This document shows positions 33,629 through 42,542 of a stretch of DNA of 64,000 nucleotides, in pieces. Location of the stretch: positions 1 to 64,000 of the forward strand of contig JAIXYT010000029.1 in assembly GCA_027490095.1 (NCBI GenBank), written 5' to 3'. Positions within the stretch are counted from its first letter, which is position 1. Every line of letters begins with the position of its first letter. Under the pieces are notes generated by a model, which had not been told where the DNA came from, searched no databases, and saw nothing but the letters and a program-made list of their open reading frames with translations. Source of the DNA: Sphingomonadales bacterium. GTDB lineage: Bacteria > Pseudomonadota > Alphaproteobacteria > Sphingomonadales > Sphingomonadaceae. The position numbers and the translations under genes are program-made.

Positions 33629-34939
33629 ATGATCTTCCGCCGTGACAGAAGCGCGCAGGATGCGCCGCAGTCCTCCCGCGGCAAGCCTGTCGATGCGGCA
33701 GGCGCCGGCCTTCCGCGCTTCGCCGTCGATGCAACCGACGACATCGGCGATGTCGCGCACGACATGCGCGAACAGAATCCGGCGCGGGCCCGCCTTGCAC
33801 TGGCCGACGCGCTTTCGGCGTCCCAGCCCGTCACCTCGCGGGAACGGCTTGCCGGCCGGTCCGATACCCTGCAGACCCTGATCGCCGCGATCGAGCAGCA
33901 GCGCGCCCACGTCGTCCTCTATGGCGAGCGCGGCATCGGCAAGACCAGCCTCGTGCATGTGTTCGCCGAGACGGCCCGGGAAGCGCGCTACCTCGTGCTC
34001 TATGGCAGCTGCGGGGTCGAAGCGCGGTTCGACGACATGTTCCGGACGTTCGCATCCGGGGTGCCGCTGCTCTACAACGCCAATGTGTCCCCCACCGCCG
34101 ACGAGGCCGAGCACAACCGCAGCTTCGCGGACCTGCTCGGCCCGGAACCCGTCGATCCGCGCGAACTGGCGGACCTGTTCCAGAAGGTGGTCGGCACGCG
34201 GATCATCCTTGTTCTCGACGAGTATGACCGGGTGGCGGATCCAGCCTTCCGCCGCGACGTGGCCGAGCTCATCAAGAACCTGTCCGACCGGGCTGCCCGC
34301 GTGCAGCTCCTGCTGACCGGCGTTGCGTCGAACCTCGACGAGCTGATCGGCTTCACCCCCTCGATCCGGCGCAACATCGTCGGGCTCGCCGTCGGCCCGA
34401 TGGGCGACGGCGAGCTCCTGGAGATCCTGTCGCGCGCAGAGGAGGCGACGGGCCTTGCCTTCGCGCCGGATGCACGGGCCCTCATTGTCCGAATGTCGGG
34501 TGGATCCCCCTATCTCGTGCGCCTGCTGGGCAACCGGGCTGCCGGCCGCGCGCTCGACGACAGGCGCACAGTGGTCAGCGAAACCGATGTGATTGCCGGC
34601 ACGGAGGCCGTGCTTGCCGAATGGAACAGCGGCCTGCCCCGCCGCGTGCAGTCGCAGCTGCTGCGCCCCGAGGTCCGCAGGGCCTGGCCCCTGCTGATCG
34701 CGGCCGCCCGCGCATCGGGCACGCCCGACGGCTGGTTCGGGGTGCACGATGTCCATCTCGAAGCAGGGGGGTCGGACCCGGCAGGTGTCGCACGGACGCT
34801 CGACAGCTTCATCGGCGAGATCGACCTGTTCGACCGTGAACAGCCCGCCGGCGACCGGGAACCGCGCTACCGCTTCCGCACCCAGGGCCTCGCCCAGCTG
34901 CTCGGCCTCTCGGCCGCGCTCGCAAGGGCCGGCCGCTGA
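33629..34939 (+). CDS. AAA/STAND-like ATPase at the head of the EPS operon
   Basis: A 436-residue cytoplasmic ATPase. Walker A: VLYGERGIGKTSL (about residue 90); Walker B: IILVLDEYDRV (about 195); sensor 1: VQLLLTGVASN. The pattern is that of Orc/Cdc6-like AAA_16 or ExeA-type ATPases. An ExeA-like ATPase is a known partner in XrtA EPS loci; this one is only distantly like it. The N-terminal 60 residues are low-complexity and lack a domain. Start 33629 is the ATG in reading frame with a weak RBS. The gene probably aids assembly or regulation of the export complex. Confidence 0.72.
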   Translation: MIFRRDRSAQDAPQSSRGKPVDAAGAGLPRFAVDATDDIGDVAHDMREQNPARARLALADALSASQPVTSRERLAGRSDTLQTLIAAIEQQRAHVVLYGERGIGKTSLVHVFAETAREARYLVLYGSCGVEARFDDMFRTFASGVPLLYNANVSPTADEAEHNRSFADLLGPEPVDPRELADLFQKVVGTRIILVLDEYDRVADPAFRRDVAELIKNLSDRAARVQLLLTGVASNLDELIGFTPSIRRNIVGLAVGPMGDGELLEILSRAEEATGLAFAPDARALIVRMSGGSPYLVRLLGNRAAGRALDDRRTVVSETDVIAGTEAVLAEWNSGLPRRVQSQLLRPEVRRAWPLLIAAARASGTPDGWFGVHDVHLEAGGSDPAGVARTLDSFIGEIDLFDREQPAGDREPRYRFRTQGLAQLLGLSAALARAGR

Positions 34940-34950
34940 GACGGGTGGCC

Positions 34951-35931
34951 ATGGCAGCACCTGGCAAGATCCGCAGCCTGCGCTGGGAGGCCGACCCCGA
35001 GCAGCTGTTGGCGACGCTGGGGCCGCCCCGCGTGTCGGTGATCATCCCGCATTTCAACACGCCCGAGCTGCTGGTGAAATGCCTCCAGGCCGTCGCATCG
35101 CAACAGATGAAGGACGGCTGGTTCGAAATCATCGTCGTCGACAACGGGTCGCGCCTGCCGATGCGCCTTCTGGAGGCGACCTGGCCGGGCGTGCGGTTCC
35201 TGATCGAGCGCCAGCCGGGCCCCGGCCCGGCGCGCAACACCGGCGTCCGGGCTGCGCGGGCCGACATCCTGGCCTTCGTGGATGCCGATGTCCGCGTGGC
35301 GCCGGGCTGGCTCGAGGCGGCTCTGAAGGCGATCGGCAAGCGCCCGCTGGGGCTCGTCGGCGGGGACGTCCGCATCGATGTCGGCGACCGCAAGCGCATG
35401 ACCGAGGTGGAGGCGTTCGAAAGCGTCTTCTCCTTCCGCCAGCAGAGCTACATCAACCGGAAACATTATTCGGTCACAGCCAATCTCGCCATGACGCGTG
35501 CGGTGTTCGACCGGGCCGGCCCGTTCGACGGGATCGACAAGCCGGAGGACCGCGCCTTCGGAGAGCGCGCGCACGCGCTGGGAATTCGAACCCGCTATGC
35601 GCCGCGCATGCTGGCCTTCCACCCGGCCCGGCGCGACTTCGACGACATGCGCCGCAAGTTCGCCCGGCTGGCGCACCAGGCCTTCACCCAGCATCTCGAC
35701 AGGGGGCGCCCACTCCTGCTCTGGGATGCCCGCGCCGCCGCCATGGCGGTGTCGGGCCTGGCGCATGCGCCCATGATGCTGTTCTCGCGTCGGGTGACAG
35801 GGTTCGGCAACCGGTACCGCGGCCTCCGGTTCCTGTTCCGGTTGCGCTGGGTCCGGGCGCTTGACATGCTCGCGCTTTCCGCCAAGGCCCGAGCCGGGGA
35901 CCAACTGGCTCTTGTGAACTGGAACAGTTGA
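34951..35931 (+). CDS. Family 2 glycosyltransferase
   Basis: A 326-residue GT-A fold transferase. Motifs: VSVIIPHFNTPELLVKCLQA, IIVVDNGSRLP, GPGPARNTGVRAARADILAF, VDADVRV (DXD-like), and a W-less acceptor segment AMTRAVFDRAGPFDGIDKPE with ED(R) as the probable catalytic acid. It would add one sugar to the lipid-linked repeat unit. ATG 34951 is preferred to GTG 34945. A downstream TTGA overlap or 2-base gap links it to the next gene. Confidence 0.88.
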   Translation: MAAPGKIRSLRWEADPEQLLATLGPPRVSVIIPHFNTPELLVKCLQAVASQQMKDGWFEIIVVDNGSRLPMRLLEATWPGVRFLIERQPGPGPARNTGVRAARADILAFVDADVRVAPGWLEAALKAIGKRPLGLVGGDVRIDVGDRKRMTEVEAFESVFSFRQQSYINRKHYSVTANLAMTRAVFDRAGPFDGIDKPEDRAFGERAHALGIRTRYAPRMLAFHPARRDFDDMRRKFARLAHQAFTQHLDRGRPLLLWDARAAAMAVSGLAHAPMMLFSRRVTGFGNRYRGLRFLFRLRWVRALDMLALSAKARAGDQLALVNWNS

Positions 35932-35933
35932 CG

Positions 35934-37016
35934 GTGAACGACCTCAATCTCTCCCTTCGCCAGCAGACCGGCCCTGCAGCCCAGCGTGCGCAGTCCGACA
36001 AGCGTGCCCGCCTTGCCGTCATCCTGGTCAACTGGAACCGCTACGCCGACACGATCGAGTGTCTGGAATCCCTGCTGCGCAGCGACGAGCGGGTGCGCAT
36101 CGTCATCGTCGACAACGGCTCCTCCGACGGCACCGAGGAGCGCCTCGTCGCCTGGGCTTCGGGCGCCGAACCCTACAAGCCGCCGATGGGGCCGCTGAAG
36201 CGCCTCACCAGCCCGCCAATGGCCAAGCCGGTCAACCTCAGGGTCCTCCACGCCCACGAACTCGACAATGCGCGCCCGGGCGACGAACAGGTCACCCTCA
36301 TCTGCGCCGGGCAGAACCTGGGCTTCTCGGGCGGCAACAATGTGGGCATGCGCTTTGCCTTTGCCGACCCGGCGATCGCCTATTGCTGGTGCCTCAACAA
36401 CGACACCGTCGTGGATCCGGGCGCAACCGGCGCAATCGTCACGCGGATGAACGCCACCCACAAGGTGGGCATGTGCGGCACCCAGGTGCGCTATTACCAC
36501 CGCCCCGGCGTCTGGCAGGCGCTCAACGGGCAGCGCTTCAAGCTGCTGACGGGGCAGTCCCAGGGGATCGGCGCCAACCAGCCCGTCACCCGCCCCTTCG
36601 ATCCGCGCAAGGTCGCGCGCGAGACGGACTTCGTGCTGGGCGCGTCGCTCGCCGTCTCCCGCGCGTTCGTCGAGACCATCGGCTACATGGAGGAAAGCTA
36701 CTTCCTCTATTTCGAGGAAATGGACTGGTCGGTCCGCAACCGCGGCCGTTTCGCCATCGCCTTCGCGCACGGCGCCATCGTCTACCACAAGGAAGGCGGT
36801 TCGATCGGCTCGTCCGACAAGAAGGGCGAACGCTCGGCGGCGTCGGAATATTATCTGATGCGCGGTCGCATCCGCTTCTACCGGCGCAACTTCCCGCTGC
36901 TCTGGCCGCTCCAGTATCCGCTGGGCATCGGGCTGATCCTGCGGCGACTGCTGCGCCGGCAGCCGAAAAAGGCCGCCGCAATGACCCGCGCGATGCTGGG
37001 CCTTTCATTCGAATAA
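35934..37016 (+). CDS. Family 2 glycosyltransferase, rhamnosyltransferase-like
   Basis: A 360-residue GT2 enzyme. VILVNWNRYADTIECLESLL, IVIVDNGSSDGTEERL, YCWCLNNDTVVDPGATG (NND in place of DXD) and GASLAVSRAFVETIGYMEES followed by YFLYFEEMDWSVR are typical of the RfbF/WbbL-like rhamnosyltransferase branch. That fits the dTDP-rhamnose genes downstream, though acceptor and linkage are not readable. Start is GTG 35934 or TTG 35928, which would overlap the preceding stop. Confidence 0.87.
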   Translation: MNDLNLSLRQQTGPAAQRAQSDKRARLAVILVNWNRYADTIECLESLLRSDERVRIVIVDNGSSDGTEERLVAWASGAEPYKPPMGPLKRLTSPPMAKPVNLRVLHAHELDNARPGDEQVTLICAGQNLGFSGGNNVGMRFAFADPAIAYCWCLNNDTVVDPGATGAIVTRMNATHKVGMCGTQVRYYHRPGVWQALNGQRFKLLTGQSQGIGANQPVTRPFDPRKVARETDFVLGASLAVSRAFVETIGYMEESYFLYFEEMDWSVRNRGRFAIAFAHGAIVYHKEGGSIGSSDKKGERSAASEYYLMRGRIRFYRRNFPLLWPLQYPLGIGLILRRLLRRQPKKAAAMTRAMLGLSFE

Positions 37017-37075
37017 AGGGCCCCCCGCCGACTTTCATCAGAGACCCCCCAGGGACAGAAGAGGGACATGAGATC

Positions 37076-38143
37076 ATGACCAGTACCAATGTGGCATCCA
37101 GCGCGCCCGGCCGCGTCCGCGCCCTGCTGCTGATCGCAACGGCCGCCCTTGCGCTTGCCGGATGCGAACGGCTGGGGATCGGCGGCAAGTCGGCCCCCAA
37201 GGGCCAGGTGGTGGCGACCCTCGACGGCGAGGAGATCACGGTGCTCGAAGTGAATGCCGAGCTCGCCGGAACACCGATCCCGCCCACCATGTCACGCCGC
37301 GACGCCGAAAAGATCGCGCTCGAGAACATCATCACCCGCCGCATGCTCAGCAAGTCCGCCGAGGAGCGGGAACTGCAGAAGCGGCCCGAATTCCTCCTCC
37401 AGGAACGGCGCGCGTCGGAACAGCTGCGCGTGCAGGCGCTGGCCAAGGACATCGCGTCGAAGGTCGTCACCCCGACCCGTGACGAAGCCGACAAGTTCAT
37501 ATCCGAGAACCCCTTCCTGTTCGAAAACCGCCAGTTCTTCATCCTGGACCAGATCCAGTTCCTGCGCCCCGCCAATGTCGAGAAGCTGGGGCTCGAGGGC
37601 GCGAAGACGATGGCCGAGGTCGAACAGGTCCTGACGGCGAACGAAATCCAGTTCCGCCGCCAGCCGGCCTCGTTCGATACGCTGGGCGCGAACCCCGCCT
37701 TCGTGAAGGAGGTCACCGGGGTCCTTGCCAAGAACCCGCAGGAGCTCTTCATGTTCGCCACGCGCCCCGAAGGCGCGCCTGCCCCCGTGATCCTGGTCAA
37801 CCAGGTCAAGGAAACCCGGCCCCAGCCCTTCACCGGCGACAAGGCACGGGAATATGCGGTCAACGTCCTGCGCAACGAGCGGATCCAGAAGGCGCTGAAG
37901 GCCGAAGTGGATCGCCAGCAGAAGACGCAGAAGGACCGCGTGGTCTTCCAGACCGGCTGGGAGCCTGCCAAGAAGAAGCCGGGAGCCCCGGCAGCCGCCG
38001 GCCTCGCCGTTCCCGGCACAGCGCCGGCGGCAGGCGCCGCAGGCGCCCCGGCCGCCGCACTCGAAGCGCCGTCCGCACCTGTCGCAGCGCCCGCGGCAGA
38101 CCCCGCAGCCGCGCCGGCGCCCGAGGCTGCGCCCGCCGGCTGA
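37076..38143 (+). CDS. EpsD-family peptidyl-prolyl cis-trans isomerase, lipoprotein
   Basis: A 355-residue periplasmic PPIase-type lipoprotein. Signal with lipobox LALAGC (Cys about residue 29). Then a SurA/PpiD-like N-terminal helical domain ([19 protein letters not shown]) and a divergent parvulin region ([31 protein letters not shown]). The last 70 residues are an Ala/Pro low-complexity tail. EpsD proteins are standard members of exosortase-EPS loci. ATG 37076 has GAAGAGGGA upstream. Confidence 0.87.
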   Translation: MTSTNVASSAPGRVRALLLIATAALALAGCERLGIGGKSAPKGQVVATLDGEEITVLEVNAELAGTPIPPTMSRRDAEKIALENIITRRMLSKSAEERELQKRPEFLLQERRASEQLRVQALAKDIASKVVTPTRDEADKFISENPFLFENRQFFILDQIQFLRPANVEKLGLEGAKTMAEVEQVLTANEIQFRRQPASFDTLGANPAFVKEVTGVLAKNPQELFMFATRPEGAPAPVILVNQVKETRPQPFTGDKAREYAVNVLRNERIQKALKAEVDRQQKTQKDRVVFQTGWEPAKKKPGAPAAAGLAVPGTAPAAGAAGAPAAALEAPSAPVAAPAADPAAAPAPEAAPAG

Positions 38144-38243
38144 GCGGGCCGGCCGCAGCAGCACGACACAGGCCGCGCCGGCCTTCCCGGGATCAGGGAG
38201 GCCGGCCCGGCTCGCCATCCGGACGGCGTGGAAAGGACAATCG

Positions 38244-39119
38244 TTGCGCAAGGGCATCATATTGGCAGGCGGCTCGGGCACGCGGCTCTATCCGCTGACC
38301 AAGCCTGTCTCGAAGCAGCTCATGCCCGTCTATGACAAGCCGATGATCTACTATCCCTTGTCGGTGCTGATGCTGGCCGGCATTCGCGACATCCTGATCA
38401 TCACCACGCCGTCCGACCAGGCGGCCTTCCAGGGCCTGCTGGGCGACGGCAGCGCCTGGGGCCTGTCAGTCACCTATGCCGTGCAGCCCGAACCGAAGGG
38501 CCTCGCCCAGGCCTACCACATCGGCGCAGATTTCGTGCGGGACGGCCCTTCGGCCCTGATCCTGGGCGACAACATCTTCTACGGCCACGGCCTGCCCGAA
38601 CTGCTGAAGCGCGCCGATGCGCGCGACGCGGGCGCCACCGTCTTCGGCTACTGGGTGAAGGACCCGCAGGCCTATGGCGTCGTCAGCTTCGACGCCGACG
38701 GCCGGGCCGAGACGATCGAGGAAAAGCCCGCCCACCCCAGGAGCAGCTTCGCGGTCACCGGGCTCTACTTCTACGATGGCACCGCCGTCGAGCGTGCACG
38801 GCAGATCCGCCCCTCGGCACGCGGCGAGCTGGAAATCACCGACCTCAATCGCCTCTATCTCGAGGCGGGCGCGCTCAATGTGGAGCTGATGGGCCGCGGC
38901 TATGCCTGGCTCGACACCGGAACCCACGGCAGCCTGCTGGATGCCGCCCTCTATGTGCGGATCATCGAGGAGCGCCAGGGCCTGAAGGTCAGCTGCCCCG
39001 AGGAAATCGCCTGGCGGCTCGGCTTCATCACCAGTGCAGAGCTGGAGTCGCTTGCCCAACCCTTGAGGAAATCCGGCTACGGGGAGTATCTCCTGGCGCA
39101 ACTCAAGGCCGCAAGGTGA
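38244..39119 (+). CDS. rmlA: Glucose-1-phosphate thymidylyltransferase
   Basis: A 291-residue enzyme making dTDP-glucose from dTTP and glucose-1-phosphate, first step to dTDP-L-rhamnose. Nucleotide loop [20 protein letters not shown], sugar site [34 protein letters not shown] and [15 protein letters not shown] match RmlA closely. Length is standard. It begins at TTG 38244. Confidence 0.96.
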   Translation: MRKGIILAGGSGTRLYPLTKPVSKQLMPVYDKPMIYYPLSVLMLAGIRDILIITTPSDQAAFQGLLGDGSAWGLSVTYAVQPEPKGLAQAYHIGADFVRDGPSALILGDNIFYGHGLPELLKRADARDAGATVFGYWVKDPQAYGVVSFDADGRAETIEEKPAHPRSSFAVTGLYFYDGTAVERARQIRPSARGELEITDLNRLYLEAGALNVELMGRGYAWLDTGTHGSLLDAALYVRIIEERQGLKVSCPEEIAWRLGFITSAELESLAQPLRKSGYGEYLLAQLKAAR

Positions 39120-39135
39120 ACAGGAAAGGCGCGAA

Positions 39136-39990
39136 ATGAGCATGGATCCGGTTCTCCAGACAGAGATCATCGACGCACGCGCCGGCGCCTTCATGCTCGA
39201 TCCCGAGCAGGCCGCCGCTGCCGGCCGTGCGCTTCACGACCGCTACGTGACGGCCGATCCCTTCCCCCACATCATCCTCGACAACTTCATCGACCAGGAC
39301 CTCCTGCGCAGCCTGCTGGGCGAATGGCCAACCAGCGGCGAACACAGCCGCTACGATCGCGACCAGGAACGCCTCAAGTTCGAGTGGCAGCCCATCCAGC
39401 TGCGGACGCCCAGGCTCCGGAACTTCCTCGCCGAGATGATCTCGGTCCCGATGCTGCATTTCCTCCAGGAACTCACCGGCATCCAGAAACTGATTGCCGA
39501 TCCGCATTTCAAGGGCGGCGGCCTGCACGAGACACGCACCGGCGGCCATCTCGGCGTCCATGCCGATTTCAACATCCACCGCGACATGAATGTGCTCCGG
39601 CGCATCAACCTCCTCATCTACCTGAACGACGACTGGCAGCCGGACTGGAACGGCGCCCTCGAACTCTGGTCGCGCGACATGCGCCGGAAGGTTCATTCCG
39701 CGCTGCCCGTGATGGGCCGCGCCGTCATCTTCAACACCGATCTCGACAGTTACCACGGCGTGCCGGACCCCGTGGCCTGCCCGCCCGACCGTGCGCGCCG
39801 CTCCATCGCACTCTACTACTACACCGCCCCCAACTCGGGCCTCGAAACGGTGCCGGACCGCACGACGGTCTTCAAGCCCCGCCCCGGCAGCCCGGACAAG
39901 ACCGACTGGCAGGTGAAGCGCCGCCACCTCATTGCCGACTGGCTGCCCCCGGCCGTCTACCGCGCGCTGCGCAGCAAGCCGAAGGTCTGA
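39136..39990 (+). CDS. 2-oxoglutarate/Fe(II)-dependent oxygenase family protein
   Basis: A 284-residue oxygenase placed between rmlA and rmlC. Iron ligands are visible as HADFN (His-x-Asp, about residue 142) and distal His in DSYHGVPDP (about 207), with ARRSIALYYYTAPNSG giving the 2OG-binding Arg. GGGLHETRTGGHLGVHADFN and INLLIYLNDDWQPDWNGALE fit the prolyl-4-hydroxylase-like family seen in surface-polysaccharide clusters. It probably hydroxylates a sugar or lipid-linked intermediate of the EPS; the substrate is unknown. Confidence 0.82.
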   Translation: MSMDPVLQTEIIDARAGAFMLDPEQAAAAGRALHDRYVTADPFPHIILDNFIDQDLLRSLLGEWPTSGEHSRYDRDQERLKFEWQPIQLRTPRLRNFLAEMISVPMLHFLQELTGIQKLIADPHFKGGGLHETRTGGHLGVHADFNIHRDMNVLRRINLLIYLNDDWQPDWNGALELWSRDMRRKVHSALPVMGRAVIFNTDLDSYHGVPDPVACPPDRARRSIALYYYTAPNSGLETVPDRTTVFKPRPGSPDKTDWQVKRRHLIADWLPPAVYRALRSKPKV

Positions 39991-39997
39991 CCGGGCC

Positions 39998-40546
39998 GTG
40001 CAGGTCATCGAAACGCCGCTTGCCGGCGTCCTCCAGATCCGCCCGAGAGTGTTCAAGGACGACCGCGGCTTTTTCACCGAAAGCTGGAATGCCCGCACAA
40101 TGGCGGAAGCCGGCCTCGACATCGCGTTCGTGCAAGACAATCACAGCCGGTCCGTCAGGGGTGTGCTGCGCGGACTGCACTACCAGCTCGCCAATCCCCA
40201 GGGCAAACTGGTCCGCGTCGCCCGCGGCATGGTCTATGATGTGGCCGTCGACCTGCGCCGATCATCGCCGAGCTTCGGCAGATGGTGGGGCACCACGCTG
40301 TCCGACGAAAGCCTCGACATGCTCTGGATCCCCCCGGGCTTCGGCCATGGCTTTCTGACGCTGTCCGACACCGCCGACTTCCTCTACAAGGTCACCACGC
40401 CATACGATCCGGCTTCCGACCGGTCGCTGGCCTGGAACGATCCGGAGATCGGCATCGACTGGCCGCTCGACGGCATCGGACCGCCACAACTGGCGGCCAA
40501 GGATGCAGCCGCGCCCCTGCTGGCTGCGGCCGAAACCTTCGCATGA
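39998..40546 (+). CDS. rmlC: dTDP-4-dehydrorhamnose 3,5-epimerase
   Basis: A 182-residue cupin epimerase. KDDRGFFTESWNARTMAEAG, VQDNHSRSVRGVLRGLHYQL (catalytic His), VDLRRSSPSFGRWWG and WIPPGFGHGFLTLSDTADFL are the RmlC signatures. Start GTG 39998 gives MQVIETPL, the family start. It overlaps rmlD by 4 nt. Confidence 0.95.
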   Translation: MQVIETPLAGVLQIRPRVFKDDRGFFTESWNARTMAEAGLDIAFVQDNHSRSVRGVLRGLHYQLANPQGKLVRVARGMVYDVAVDLRRSSPSFGRWWGTTLSDESLDMLWIPPGFGHGFLTLSDTADFLYKVTTPYDPASDRSLAWNDPEIGIDWPLDGIGPPQLAAKDAAAPLLAAAETFA

Positions 40547-41424
40547 AGGTCCTCGTCGCAGGCTCCGCAGGCCAGCTCGGCCGCGCGCTCCAGGCAACCG
40601 CACCTGAAGGCGCGCAGATCATCGCCCCGCCAGAGGCCGAGTTCGACATCCTCGACGCCGCGAAGCTGCGCGCGACGGTCGAAGCCGCCCGCCCCGATCT
40701 CGTCATCAACGCAGCCGCCTACACGGCAGTGGACAAGGCCGAATCCGATGCGGAAACCGCCGAAGCGGTGAACGGAGCCGCTGCAGGCACATTGGCCGCC
40801 GCAACCGCCGCCATCGGCGCGCGCTTCGCCCATGTGTCGACCGACTTCGTGTTCGACGGCCGCTCGCCCGATCCGATCCCGCCAGACGCCCCACCTGCCC
40901 CACTCGGCGTCTATGGTGCGACCAAGCTGTCGGGCGAACACAAGGTCACAGCAGCCCACCCAGCCCCGCTGATCGTGCGGACCGCCTGGGTCTATGCCGC
41001 CCGGGGCAGCAACTTCGTCCACTCCATGCTCCGCCTCATGCGCGAGCGGCCCGAGGTTCGTGTCGTCGCCGACCAGATCGGAACGCCCACCCATGCCGAC
41101 AGCCTCGCCCGCGCCATCTGGGCACTCGACGCGGCCGGCGCCACCGGCATCCACCACTGGACGGACGCGGGCGTCGCCAGCTGGTATGATTTCGCCGTCG
41201 CGATCCAGGAAGAGGCGCTGGCGCTCGGGCTTCTGGACCACGCCGTCCCGGTTGTGCCCATCCGCACGAGCGACTATCCGACACCGGCCCGCCGGCCCGC
41301 GATGAGCGTGCTCGACAAGGGCAGCAGCTGGGCCATCATCGGCCCGGCAGCCCATTGGCGGGCAGAGCTGCGGCTGGCGCTGGAAGCCGTCCGGGCCGAC
41401 GCAGGCCCAGGGGAAGGCAGATGA
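40543..41424 (+). CDS. rmlD: dTDP-4-dehydrorhamnose reductase
   Basis: A 293-residue NAD(P)H-dependent reductase, last step to dTDP-L-rhamnose. Nucleotide-binding VLVAGSAGQLGRAL, PDLVINAAAYTAVDKAESD, HVSTDFVFDG and the YxxxK pair in GVYGATKLSGEH mark RmlD. ATGA overlaps link it to rmlC and rmlB. Confidence 0.95.
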   Translation: MKVLVAGSAGQLGRALQATAPEGAQIIAPPEAEFDILDAAKLRATVEAARPDLVINAAAYTAVDKAESDAETAEAVNGAAAGTLAAATAAIGARFAHVSTDFVFDGRSPDPIPPDAPPAPLGVYGATKLSGEHKVTAAHPAPLIVRTAWVYAARGSNFVHSMLRLMRERPEVRVVADQIGTPTHADSLARAIWALDAAGATGIHHWTDAGVASWYDFAVAIQEEALALGLLDHAVPVVPIRTSDYPTPARRPAMSVLDKGSSWAIIGPAAHWRAELRLALEAVRADAGPGEGR

Positions 41425-42521
41425 TGCGATCGATCCTCGTCACCGGTGGCGCCGGCTTCATCGGCTCCAACTTCGTGGCCCATTGGGCCGCGACCCGGCC
41501 GGCCGACCGGATCACCGTGCTCGATCTCCTCACCTATGCCGGAAACCGCGCCAACCTCGATGGCCTCGACGCCGAACTTGTGGTGGGCGACATCCGCGAC
41601 GAAGGGCTCGTCGCAAGCCTGCTGAGCGACCGCGGCATCGACACCATCGTGCACTTCGCAGCCGAAAGCCATGTCGACCGCTCGATCCTGGGGCCCGACG
41701 CCTTCATCGAGACCAATGTCATCGGCACGCACGCACTGCTGAAGGTCGCCCGGCGGGAGTGGCTCGAGAAGAAGAAGCCCCACCGCTTCCACCATGTCTC
41801 GACCGACGAGGTCTATGGCACGCTGGGCCCGAACGACCCCGCCTTCCGCGAGGACACCCCCTACGCACCCAATTCGCCCTACTCGGCGTCCAAGGCCGCG
41901 TCCGACCACCTGGTCCGCGCCTACCACCACACCTACGGCCTCGACGTCACCACCTCGAACTGCTCCAACAACTACGGCCCCTTCCACTTCCCGGAAAAGC
42001 TGATCCCGCTGTTCATCATCAACGCCCTGCACGGCCGCGCCCTGCCCATCTACGGCGACGGCATGCAGGTGCGGGACTGGCTGCACGTCGAGGACCATTG
42101 CCGCGGGATCGCGGCCGTCATCGAAAGCGGCCGTCCCGGACAGACCTACAACATCGGCGGCGGCGCCGAGCTTCCGAACCTGACCGTGATCGACACGCTT
42201 TGCGCGGCCATGGACAAGGCCTTTGCGACCGATCCGTCGCTCGGCAGCCGCTTCCCCGATGCGCCTGCCGCCAGGGGGCTGCCCACGGCCGCCCTCAAGA
42301 CCTTCGTGACCGACCGCCCGGGCCACGACCGCCGCTACGCGATCGACTGCAGCAAGGCGATGGCCGAACTCGGCTACGCACCCACCCACAGCTTCGAAAG
42401 CGGATTTGCCGCAACGCTCGCCTGGTATCTGGCCAACGAGCACTGGTGGCGCGGAATCCTCGACGGCAGCTACCTGGACTGGGTGAGGGAAAACTACGCA
42501 GACCGGCAAGCCGCGCAGTGA
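41421..42521 (+). CDS. rmlB: dTDP-glucose 4,6-dehydratase
   Basis: A 366-residue SDR dehydratase making dTDP-4-keto-6-deoxyglucose. NAD site VTGGAGFIGSNFV, HFAAESHVDRSI, HVSTDEVYGTLG, NSPYSASKAASDHLVRAYHH (YxxxK) and NCSNNYGPFHFPEKLIPLFI are diagnostic. Start at 41421 overlaps the rmlD stop. It completes the rml set A-C-D-B. Confidence 0.97.
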   Translation: MMRSILVTGGAGFIGSNFVAHWAATRPADRITVLDLLTYAGNRANLDGLDAELVVGDIRDEGLVASLLSDRGIDTIVHFAAESHVDRSILGPDAFIETNVIGTHALLKVARREWLEKKKPHRFHHVSTDEVYGTLGPNDPAFREDTPYAPNSPYSASKAASDHLVRAYHHTYGLDVTTSNCSNNYGPFHFPEKLIPLFIINALHGRALPIYGDGMQVRDWLHVEDHCRGIAAVIESGRPGQTYNIGGGAELPNLTVIDTLCAAMDKAFATDPSLGSRFPDAPAARGLPTAALKTFVTDRPGHDRRYAIDCSKAMAELGYAPTHSFESGFAATLAWYLANEHWWRGILDGSYLDWVRENYADRQAAQ

Positions 42522-42542
42522 ATTGCAGGCTATAGTCTGCCC

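Noticed and set aside
33441-33632. Small ORF overlapping the ATPase start by 4 nt
   Set aside because: The overlap is suggestive, but there is no ribosome-binding site and the residues are low-complexity Gly/Arg/Met with no fold-like pattern.
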